A program made the translations under genes and the position numbers. The notes beneath the pieces are model-generated. The model had not been told where the DNA came from, searched no databases, and saw nothing but the letters and a program-made list of their open reading frames with translations. A DNA stretch of 64,000 nucleotides from Paenibacillus sp. 19GGS1-52. Its GTDB lineage: Bacteria; Bacillota; Bacilli; Paenibacillales; Paenibacillaceae. This document shows, one piece after another, positions 42,392 to 49,578 of the stretch; positions within the stretch are counted from its first letter, which is position 1, and the number at the start of each line of letters is the position of its first letter. The stretch lies in NCBI RefSeq assembly GCF_022369515.1, contig NZ_CP059724.1:4898001-4962000 (forward strand). The letters are read 5' to 3'.

Positions 42392-44371
42392 ATGACAGGT
42401 ATGCAGTCGGTGACCTCAAAACCAAAAGTCATGTTATTCTCCCATATCAGCGATCCAGGACGTATCACGGGTGCGGAGAAGATGCTTCTTTCCATCAGCA
42501 AAATATTGGCCCGCCAGCATGAGGTTTGGCTTGTTGTGCCTCAACCGGGCATCCTTTCGATCGAAGCTGAGGCCCTGTCCATTAATACCGTCATCGCGGG
42601 CTATCCCCTATCATGGTCGCTTTATCAAGCATCCGCCTCCACACAAAATGATCTGGATGCGCTCAAACAGAGTGATTATTATCACCATATGATAAATCTC
42701 CTCAACACGCACAGACCTGATTGGATTATTGTCAATACGATTGTAGCCGCTTTGCCAGCCTTGGCAGCAACACAAATTGGTATTCCTACAGCATGGATTC
42801 TTACAGAAGTGATGTATCCGGGAGAATATCAGATATCATCTGTGCAAACCGTTAATCAGCATTCTACTTATATCATTGGGATATCAGAAGCTGTCTTAAC
42901 CCCGTATACAGGTGCTCAACTGGATGAGAAAACGCTGTTAATCAATCCAACATGGGATCGTTCAGCCCTAGATACAGAAAGATGCATTCAGCATCGCAAT
43001 ACATTTAGGGAAAAATACGGTGTGGCGCAGCAGGAGCTGCTGATCGGTGTTGTTACGGCAATGTTAGCTCCCCATAAAGGTATTGCCGAATTTATAATGA
43101 TGGCTCATGTTCTGATGTCCAAATTCCCCAATACAAAATATCTTATTGTCGGCAGCCAGGAGTTGGCGAATCAGAATTATGTAGAGGAATGCAAACGGCT
43201 TATCGCGGCAACCGTTGACCCTTCACGATTTATCTTTCATCCTTTCGAACTGAATATTGATCAAATCTATCCGGCGCTTGATATTCTGGTTGTACCCAGC
43301 ATTGGTGATGAAGGTTTTGGAATGACAGCACTCGAAGGGCTTGCTTTTGCGAAGCCGGTGGTTGCTTATGCATCGGGCGGGCTTTCCGAAATTATGATCC
43401 AGACCCATAATGAAGAGTTTCTGGTACCCAAGGGAGATGTGACCTTACTCTCCAATACAATGGCGAAGCTGCTCGAAGATCAGCAGCACTTAACTGAGAT
43501 TGGTGCGCAAAACTTCTTGCAGGCTGAACAAGTGTTTGGTCTTGCTGCGTTCGAACGTAATGTCAATCATCTCAGCGGGACGATGGATCGTTTGATTCCT
43601 CCGGTCGATGTAAACAATCCACTTCAGAACGGCGATTTCTTCAAGGGTTCCGGACCAACTGTTTACTTGCGCCGGGGTGTGAATCTCCATCCCATCTCCT
43701 CTACGGAAGCCTTTGAACAAGTCGGCGGCCGCTTCGAGCAAGTGATCCAAATTGCCGACGAATTGATCCATAGCTCAGTTCTAGGTGATGTAATCTATTT
43801 TCACCAATCCCCAAGTGAATCAACTGCCTTGGAAGCAGAACAGACAGGAATTACTGAAGTTATGGCAGATGCTCAGGATGAATCTTTGAACAACCACACA
43901 GCATCTACTGTGGAATCGGCAGATGCTCAGCAAACCAGCAATGGTATTGCCTTAATTCCTGCGCATGTTGAAGGCAACGTTCAGGGGATGGAAATAAATG
44001 ATCCAGTACAGGGACTTGTTCCAGTTCATCCAGGTGTACGTGCACAACCTCATGAACTGGCTTCAAACACGGGTGCTGCACTAAGCGATAACCTTATTGT
44101 TAAAGTTCCAGGGTTAGTCAATTCCTTTAGTACAACTACAGCTTCAAAGCCTAAAGTAAGAAAAAAGCGGAGAAGCAAACGAAGATTACGCAAATCTGCG
44201 GTAAAGCATAAGGCAATAAACACCTTGTTGAGTAGAACACTGAAAGGAAAACAAAAAAAATACCGAAAATCAAAAATGAATGTTGTGAAGAAAAAAATAT
44301 TACAGCGTCCAAAGATACAAAAACAACGTAAACTACAAAAAATAAAAACCAGTCCGAAGAAAGCAGCCTAA
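42392..44371 (+). CDS. GT4-like glycosyltransferase with basic C-terminal tail
   Basis: 659 residues from the ATG at 42392. Residues 10-425 are a GT-B glycosyltransferase: KPKVMLFSHISDPGRITGAEKML, LIGVVTAMLAPHKGIAEFI, and PSIGDEGFGMTALEGLAFAKPVVAYASGG with the donor-binding Glu pair. About 430-480 is a small extra domain, followed by an acidic, low-complexity linker. The last 75 residues are very rich in Lys and Arg (KVRKKRRSKRRLRK and more). The start is unclear: GGAGGTG is 21 bp upstream of this ATG and a GTG at 42368 overlaps it. The tail may bind a polyanion or the spore surface; that is inference. Confidence 0.75.
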   Translation: MTGMQSVTSKPKVMLFSHISDPGRITGAEKMLLSISKILARQHEVWLVVPQPGILSIEAEALSINTVIAGYPLSWSLYQASASTQNDLDALKQSDYYHHMINLLNTHRPDWIIVNTIVAALPALAATQIGIPTAWILTEVMYPGEYQISSVQTVNQHSTYIIGISEAVLTPYTGAQLDEKTLLINPTWDRSALDTERCIQHRNTFREKYGVAQQELLIGVVTAMLAPHKGIAEFIMMAHVLMSKFPNTKYLIVGSQELANQNYVEECKRLIAATVDPSRFIFHPFELNIDQIYPALDILVVPSIGDEGFGMTALEGLAFAKPVVAYASGGLSEIMIQTHNEEFLVPKGDVTLLSNTMAKLLEDQQHLTEIGAQNFLQAEQVFGLAAFERNVNHLSGTMDRLIPPVDVNNPLQNGDFFKGSGPTVYLRRGVNLHPISSTEAFEQVGGRFEQVIQIADELIHSSVLGDVIYFHQSPSESTALEAEQTGITEVMADAQDESLNNHTASTVESADAQQTSNGIALIPAHVEGNVQGMEINDPVQGLVPVHPGVRAQPHELASNTGAALSDNLIVKVPGLVNSFSTTTASKPKVRKKRRSKRRLRKSAVKHKAINTLLSRTLKGKQKKYRKSKMNVVKKKILQRPKIQKQRKLQKIKTSPKKAA

Positions 44372-44393
44372 GAAGTTGCGAGAATTCCCACAC

Positions 44394-44437
44394 AAAAAAG
44401 CCCGTCCTTCTCACACTCTGAGAAGGGCGGGCTGGTT
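44394..44437 (-). terminator. Terminator of the HAD gene
   Basis: AGCCCG(T)CCTTCTCA and TGAGAAGGGCGGGCT form a long stem around CACTC; on the minus strand it is followed by TTTTTT. Confidence 0.85.
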
Positions 44438-44443
44438 TAACTT

Positions 44444-45127
44444 CTACTCTGCACTGTCATACAATCCCGTCAGCTCATCAAAAGATGTAATGATCACATC
44501 AGAGCCTTTAAGCTCATCCTGCTTCCCAAAGCCCGCGTAGCTACAACCGATTACAATCTGCCCGTTCCCTTTGCCTGCTTCCACATCGGACGAGCGGTCA
44601 CCGACCATCCAGGCATTGCTAATTCCTTGCTCCTCAAGCAGAATCCGCAACAGATCCACCTTGGTTGCCGTGCCTTGTCCTCCCGCGCTGTACAATCCCT
44701 CGAACAGCTCCTTCATCTCATGAACCACTACGATGCTGTGAATGTAATCCTGCAGTCCGTTGCTGGCAACGAACAGCCGTACTCCGCGTCCTTTAAGCGC
44801 GCTCAATGTTTCGACCACCAACGGATACAGTTGTGTCTCCCCTGCCTCAAGTCCTTCGATCTCCAGCTGCAACAGTAGTTGATCTGCCCGATGGTGCACT
44901 GCTTCATCTGCTTCCGGCATTACATTCTTCCATATTTGCGACAGTAACATGCCTAAGCTGCCCAGAATGCGTTCCTCCGGTGGTGTGGGTCCTGAATACA
45001 GGCCTTCCTCCCGCAGAATATCAAACATCTTATAGTATGCAGGCAATAACAGACTTTCTGTCTGGAACAATGTACCATCCATATCGAATATTATAGCTTC
45101 TGGCTTCTTTAGCTTCAGGTTGGTCAT
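44444..45127 (-). CDS. HAD family hydrolase (phosphatase)
   Basis: 227-residue cytosolic phosphatase of the haloacid dehalogenase superfamily, phosphoglycolate-phosphatase-like. Motif I FDMDGTLFQTE holds the nucleophile Asp; motif II is FVASNG; motif III Lys lies in TATKVDLL; motif IV is VGDRSSDVEAG. The helical cap domain lies between motifs I and II. Single gene with its own terminator. Substrate not identifiable. Confidence 0.88.
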   Translation of the reverse strand: MTNLKLKKPEAIIFDMDGTLFQTESLLLPAYYKMFDILREEGLYSGPTPPEERILGSLGMLLSQIWKNVMPEADEAVHHRADQLLLQLEIEGLEAGETQLYPLVVETLSALKGRGVRLFVASNGLQDYIHSIVVVHEMKELFEGLYSAGGQGTATKVDLLRILLEEQGISNAWMVGDRSSDVEAGKGNGQIVIGCSYAGFGKQDELKGSDVIITSFDELTGLYDSAE

Positions 45128-45283
45128 CTAATGAATCTCCCCTTCTCAACTTCCTTGGTGGTCGGTAACAATCATATCCCTTGAGACATCCATTACATGC
45201 CCTATGATATAGGAAATCACTTTGTATTGTCTAGGCTACGCCAAGCTCAAGCATTACGGATACAGTAAATTTCAAAGTAAACC

Positions 45284-45312
45284 TTGTCATTTATATATCA
45301 GTATGATATATT
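45284..45312 (+). promoter_or_regulatory. Promoter with operator in the spacer, upstream of the ABC-2-like gene
   Basis: -35 TTGTCA (45284-45289), 17-bp spacer, -10 TATATT (45307-45312). The spacer and -10 hold a perfect inverted repeat, ATATATCA / TGATATAT with a 3-bp centre (45293-45311), and a half site TTGATATATAA recurs at 45332-45342. It is a good candidate operator for the PadR protein encoded two genes on. Confidence 0.65.
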
Positions 45313-45357
45313 TCGTATTATAATATTACAACTTGATATATAAAGGAGATGATTAAT

Positions 45358-46515
45358 ATGAACAGTAAATTATTGTTTCAGTTTCTTAAGCAACCGGTCA
45401 CTATAGTCGGTATCATCACAGCAATATTATTCCAAGTCTTTTTCAGTTTAATCTGGATTACGGGTTACGATCATGTAACAGATCGGGTGAATCAACTGCC
45501 CATAGCTATAGTGAATGGAGACGGCGCTGCTGCACAGCCTATTGCTGACGGAATTTCCGAGTCGTTGAAGTTCGAGATCAAGAAGGATCTTACACTGGCT
45601 GAAGCAAAGGATGATCTGGAAAGTCGGGAAATTCGTCTGATCATCAACATCCCACAAGGATTCACTGGCCAGATCAGCGATCCTTCCGGCCAAGCAGAGA
45701 TCCGCTATTTCTTAAATGAATCGAATCCGCAAATGGTAAGCAATGTCATGCAGACCGTGGCGCTTAAAGTTACAGCGGCTCTGAATACGGAGAGTAGCAG
45801 CGCCTCCCTGAACCAGACCTTAATCGGAATGAAGCTTCCTGAAGCTCAGGCGAATATAATCCGGAACAGCACGGGTGACCGGGTGACTTCTGATGTACAA
45901 ATCATCAATCCTGCGACCAATTTCGCACAAACCATGGTCCCCTTAATGATTGTTACGGCTTCCTTCACCGGATCTATGTTATTAGCCATGAATCTGAACA
46001 GAGCCTCCTTGAACTTGTCACTGCAAGCAGGAAAGTGGCAGAGACTGACCGCCCGTTTCATTTTGCTCGGGGCAACTGCCTGTATAACTTCCTTGATAGG
46101 CACTTCAATGATTCATTGGCTTGGCATCCCCTCTAGTCTCGGCTTCATGGCGATGTGGATGTTTGAATTCATTGTGATTATCTCCTGTATGAGCATTGCC
46201 CAACTCAGTCTTATTCTGCTCGGAGATGCCGGTGCTTGGTTAAATATCGCCCTACTCTCCATTCAGATGTTATCCTCGGGAGCAACCATCCCCCGGGACT
46301 TACTATCACCCTTTTATAGCTGGATTGGACAATTCTTCCCCGCTTACTATGCAGTAAATGGAATGCTTGACCTCGTCATTGGAGGGACAGGAGTCGGGCA
46401 GAATGTGCTTGCCCTTATTTCTATCGGTGCCGTGGCTGCAGCAATCAGCATCTTCCTAACTTTCATCCGCCGGGAACCTCAGCTCACCCAAGAGCCTGTA
46501 CCCGCAAATGCTTAA
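45358..46515 (+). CDS. ABC-2 type permease / YhgE-Pip-like membrane protein
   Basis: 385 residues. One N-terminal span (about 15-38), a large extracellular domain (about 40-195; PQGFTGQISD, RYFLNESNPQ), then five or six hydrophobic segments in the C-terminal half with SMLLAMNLNRASL and FPAYYAVNGMLDLVIGG. This is the layout of YhgE/Pip and ABC-2 drug-export permeases, but no ATPase gene is nearby. The start at 45358 has AAAGGAG 9 bp upstream; an ATG three codons earlier abuts that RBS. PadR downstream probably represses it. Confidence 0.8.
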   Translation: MNSKLLFQFLKQPVTIVGIITAILFQVFFSLIWITGYDHVTDRVNQLPIAIVNGDGAAAQPIADGISESLKFEIKKDLTLAEAKDDLESREIRLIINIPQGFTGQISDPSGQAEIRYFLNESNPQMVSNVMQTVALKVTAALNTESSSASLNQTLIGMKLPEAQANIIRNSTGDRVTSDVQIINPATNFAQTMVPLMIVTASFTGSMLLAMNLNRASLNLSLQAGKWQRLTARFILLGATACITSLIGTSMIHWLGIPSSLGFMAMWMFEFIVIISCMSIAQLSLILLGDAGAWLNIALLSIQMLSSGATIPRDLLSPFYSWIGQFFPAYYAVNGMLDLVIGGTGVGQNVLALISIGAVAAAISIFLTFIRREPQLTQEPVPANA

Positions 46516-46617
46516 TGGTGCTACTGCTGTTTCTGCTGTGGTTCATGATCTATCAAATTGAGGCTAACTACGGAGTTGTGATATGGTAATGAATATAGAA
46601 AGGAGCGGCAGTCTATT

Positions 46618-47133
46618 ATGAACATACAAGATGTCATTCTCGGAATATTAAATAATAAGCCCCATTCCGGCTACGAGATCAAGCAGCATTTCGAGGAATA
46701 TTTCTCCTTCTTCTTTGATGCCAGCTATGGTACTATCTATCCTACTCTGAGCAAAATGGAAGGTCTTAAACTGATAACCAAAAAATCGGTACGGCAAGAA
46801 GGCAAGCCCGACAAAAATGTATTTACCATTACAAGTACAGGAACGGAACGCTTTCAGACCTATCTGCATGGGCCGGTAGAGAAGGAAGTGCTGCGTTCAG
46901 ACTTTTTTATGCATCTGTATTTTGGAGACATGACCGACAGAGATACTGTAGAGAAGATGCTTCGGCAGGCCATGGAGGAGAAGCAGACCATGTTCGACGA
47001 TCTGGAGCAAAAGTTAAAAAAGTTGGATACTAAACTAGGCACTTACCAGAAAATGTGCATGGAACTGGGTTTGGCACAGTATGCTGCTTTTATCAATGAG
47101 ATACAACGAGTGTTGGAGCTTGATTTCGCTTAA
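46618..47133 (+). CDS. PadR family transcriptional regulator
   Basis: 171-residue regulator. N-terminal winged helix with VILGILNNKPHSGYEIKQHFE and GTIYPTLSKMEGLKLITKK (recognition helix YPTLSKME), and a C-terminal helical VirR-like dimerisation domain (about 100-171). PadR proteins often repress adjacent exporter genes and are released by the exported compound. The palindrome in the promoter at 45284-45312 is its likely site. Own RBS AAAGGAG, about 100 bp after the permease stop. Confidence 0.87.
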   Translation: MNIQDVILGILNNKPHSGYEIKQHFEEYFSFFFDASYGTIYPTLSKMEGLKLITKKSVRQEGKPDKNVFTITSTGTERFQTYLHGPVEKEVLRSDFFMHLYFGDMTDRDTVEKMLRQAMEEKQTMFDDLEQKLKKLDTKLGTYQKMCMELGLAQYAAFINEIQRVLELDFA

Positions 47134-47231
47134 CCTCCCAAAGGAAATGTTCGAGGTCATATCATTGAACTGGTTGAAGAACACTAAATAAGAAACGCTA
47201 TTAAGCGAGAGCATTAGGTGGAGGGATATAA

Positions 47232-48623
47232 ATGATACCACAGACTTCCGAGAGCATCGACAAGATGCTTGCAGAGCATAAACAGTTCTACAACGGCGGG
47301 CGTACGAAAGAAATCAACTTCCGGCTTCAGCAGTTGCAGAAGCTTAAAGACAACATTAAGAAATACGAGAGTCGAATCATTACTGCCTTACATCAGGATT
47401 TGCGCAAAAGCGAGTTTGAGGCCTATGCCACAGAAATTGGCTTCACGCTGGACAGTATTGGTTCTATGATGAAGCATCTAAGACGCTGGGCCAAGCCGGT
47501 AAAAGCCAAATCCCCACTACATTTGTTCCCTTCCAAAAGTTATGTAATTAGCGAGCCCTATGGAACAGCGCTTATTATTGGCCCCTTCAATTATCCGTTT
47601 CAATTGTTGATTGAACCGTTAATTGGTGCGATCGCCGCCGGGAACTGCGCCGTACTCAAGCCCTCCGAGAGTACACCCAACGTCTCGGCAGTAATTGAGG
47701 AATTGATCAAGGAAGCCTTTGAGCCACAGTACATCCGGCTTGTGCAAGGCGAGAAAGAAACGACACACTTATTGATCCATGCCAAGTTTGATTATATTTT
47801 CTTTACCGGAAGTGTGCCGGTTGGCAAGCTGGTAATGGCCGCTGCTGCACGCAATCTTGTACCCGTAACGCTTGAGCTTGGCGGGAAAAGCCCAGTTATT
47901 GTCGATAAGACCGCAAATCTTGACGTAGCCGCGAAACGAATTGTTTGGGGAAAGTTAGTCAATGCGGGTCAGACCTGTATTGCACCAGATTATATGCTAG
48001 TGCATAGTGAAATCGCAGGCGAGCTAATCTCCAAAATCAAACAATGCATCACCCATTTCTATGGAATAGATATTCAACAGAATCCTGATTATGGCCGCAT
48101 CGTGAACGAGCGCCAGCTGCACAGGCTTGAGCGCATGATTGAAGCAGACCGAACGAAGGTTATTATGGGCGGCATCGTCGTAGAAGCGGATCTTTATATT
48201 GAACCCACTCTTCTCTACCCTGTGACCTGGAATGACAGTTCAATGGAGGATGAAATCTTCGGGCCAATTTTGCCTATTATAGAATATAGCGACCTGGATG
48301 AAGCCATTCAGAGTATTAACGATCACCCGAAACCACTGGCATTATATCTATTTACAGAGGATAAACAGGTAGAGCAGGAGGTGCTTGACCGGGTTTCTTT
48401 CGGGGGAGGTTGTATTAACGATACGATCTCGCATGTTTCGAACACTTATATGCCCTTTGGCGGCGTTGGCCATTCGGGCATCGGCGGATACCATGGGCAA
48501 CATAGTTTTGCTGTATTTTCCCATCGTAAAAGCATCGTGAAGAGAAGCACTAGAATAGACTTCGGCATCGTTTACCCACCCTATGGCAACAAAGTTAAGC
48601 TGGCCCGGAGGCTTCTGAAATAA
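47232..48623 (+). CDS. Aldehyde dehydrogenase, class 3 type
   Basis: 463-residue NAD(P)-dependent aldehyde dehydrogenase of the short class 3 (YwdH/fatty aldehyde) type, oxidising an aldehyde to an acid. FNYPFQLLIEPLIGAIAAGN and FTGSVPVGKLV line the cofactor site; the general base Glu is in LELGGKSPVIVD; the nucleophile Cys in NAGQTCIAPDYML. The C-terminus is hydrophobic-basic (YGNKVKLARRLLK) as in membrane-associated fatty aldehyde enzymes. Lies 98 bp after padR, possibly in its own unit. Confidence 0.92.
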   Translation: MIPQTSESIDKMLAEHKQFYNGGRTKEINFRLQQLQKLKDNIKKYESRIITALHQDLRKSEFEAYATEIGFTLDSIGSMMKHLRRWAKPVKAKSPLHLFPSKSYVISEPYGTALIIGPFNYPFQLLIEPLIGAIAAGNCAVLKPSESTPNVSAVIEELIKEAFEPQYIRLVQGEKETTHLLIHAKFDYIFFTGSVPVGKLVMAAAARNLVPVTLELGGKSPVIVDKTANLDVAAKRIVWGKLVNAGQTCIAPDYMLVHSEIAGELISKIKQCITHFYGIDIQQNPDYGRIVNERQLHRLERMIEADRTKVIMGGIVVEADLYIEPTLLYPVTWNDSSMEDEIFGPILPIIEYSDLDEAIQSINDHPKPLALYLFTEDKQVEQEVLDRVSFGGGCINDTISHVSNTYMPFGGVGHSGIGGYHGQHSFAVFSHRKSIVKRSTRIDFGIVYPPYGNKVKLARRLLK

Positions 48624-48747
48624 GAATACCTCATCTCCCTTAAACCCAACCTATTCCATAACAATAAAATGGCGTTGGATCCTATCGCACCTGGTTGCTC
48701 AAGGAAGTCCAGCCGTTCTGGCGTTTCCACGAGCTAAGCAGAACAAG

Positions 48748-48797
48748 AAAAAGGACCGGCCCACAAACACATCTCTGTGCTTGCAGCCGGTCCTTTT
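48748..48797. terminator. Bidirectional terminator between aldehyde dehydrogenase and abrB
   Basis: AAAAAGGACCGGC pairs with GCCGGTCCTTTT, with A/T tracts outside, between converging genes. Confidence 0.8.
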
Positions 48798-48834
48798 CTG
48801 CATAATTTATGCTCGTTAATAGTCTAAGGTATAC

Positions 48835-49092
48835 TTAAATGTTGTCAAAGCTTGAGATCAGTTCATCGAGAACATCTTTACTAACCATCTTACCTTTGAA
48901 GTTGATGAGATTCTCTGCACTACCGGAGAAGATACAAGTAGGCTCGTATTTTCTAAGAATGATTTTTTCTCCATCCACGAAAATTTCGAGCGGGTCTTTT
49001 ATGTCAATTCCCATCGTTCTGCGTAGTTCAATCGGAATCACGATACGTCCCAGTTCATCCACTTTTCTTACAATACCTGTCGCTTTCATCAT
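48835..49092 (-). CDS. abrB: AbrB-type transition-state regulator
   Basis: 85-residue DNA-binding protein. The N-terminal swapped-hairpin domain, KATGIVRKVDELGRIVIPIE and LRRTMGIDIKDPLEIFVDG, is near the AbrB/Abh sequence; the C-terminal half (PTCIFSGSAENLINFKGK) is the multimerisation part. In Bacillus AbrB represses many stationary-phase genes and is itself switched off by Spo0A~P. Two ATGs in tandem follow AAGGAGG; the first is used. Spo0A boxes and a good sigma A promoter lie upstream. Confidence 0.88.
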   Translation of the reverse strand: MMKATGIVRKVDELGRIVIPIELRRTMGIDIKDPLEIFVDGEKIILRKYEPTCIFSGSAENLINFKGKMVSKDVLDELISSFDNI

Positions 49093-49184
49093 TATGCATC
49101 CTCCTTGAAATAATACTTATATAATCATTCGTGTTAAAAGCTTTCAAAGCTTCTATAAAGTAGTAATGATTATGCCATACCTGC

Positions 49185-49213
49185 ATTGTAAAGTGCTATT
49201 TCTTTCCTGTCAA
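49185..49213 (-). promoter_or_regulatory. Sigma A promoter of abrB
   Basis: On the minus strand -35 TTGACA (49213-49208) and -10 TACAAT (49190-49185) are 17 bp apart: an excellent promoter, about 90 bp from the start codon. Confidence 0.8.
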
Positions 49214-49239
49214 TTTTATTTCTACAACTTTTGATATAT

Positions 49240-49278
49240 ATCGACAAAATATTCAAAAAGTTTAGCTTTAATTCGACA
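49240..49278 (-). promoter_or_regulatory. Two Spo0A boxes upstream of abrB
   Basis: On the minus strand TGTCGAA (49278-49272) is a perfect 0A box and TGTCGAT (49246-49240) a one-mismatch copy, 32 bp apart (three helical turns). Spo0A~P represses abrB in B. subtilis through paired boxes. Here they sit upstream of the -35. Confidence 0.65.
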
Positions 49279-49490
49279 AAAATAAATTTCATTTTCCTTC
49301 ATCATGCTTCCTTAAATGACAAATTGATCACTAGACCGTATGAACAACATTTATAAATTGATTAAAATAAATTTATTTTAAGTTATACATGAAGGAGCTA
49401 TTTAACTACGGGAATATTGGGACTCCAGCCGCTGTTGTCTCCAAATCCCCCCTTCGTTAATCTCCTCAGAAGTTACTTCTTATCTTTCCA

Positions 49491-49549
49491 TAAAAAAATA
49501 CCCTGTCTCCCATGGCTTCTGCTGAGGCCTAAGTAGACGGGTATCCTTT
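49491..49549 (-). terminator. Terminator of the alpha-galactosidase gene
   Basis: ATACCC(T)GTCT and AGAC(G)GGTAT form an imperfect stem around a loop of about 25 nt; on the minus strand it is followed by TTTTTTTAT. Confidence 0.6.
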
Positions 49550-49578
49550 ATCAAATATAGAAATTACTGATTACTGAT

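Larger units (their letters stand above)
49093..49578. other. AT-rich region upstream of abrB, with partial repeat
   Basis: Nearly 490 bp without a gene. It holds the abrB leader and promoter, two Spo0A boxes, then AT-rich sequence. At 49431-49443 GCTGTTGTCTCCA repeats part of the inverted repeat found at 58648 and 59063. The right end is the alpha-galactosidase terminator. Confidence 0.65.

Noticed and set aside
42382..42520. Out-of-frame TTG reading frame after the RBS of the large glycosyltransferase
   Set aside because: It is short, overlaps the real gene and has no recognisable sequence. Kept only as a note on the unclear start.
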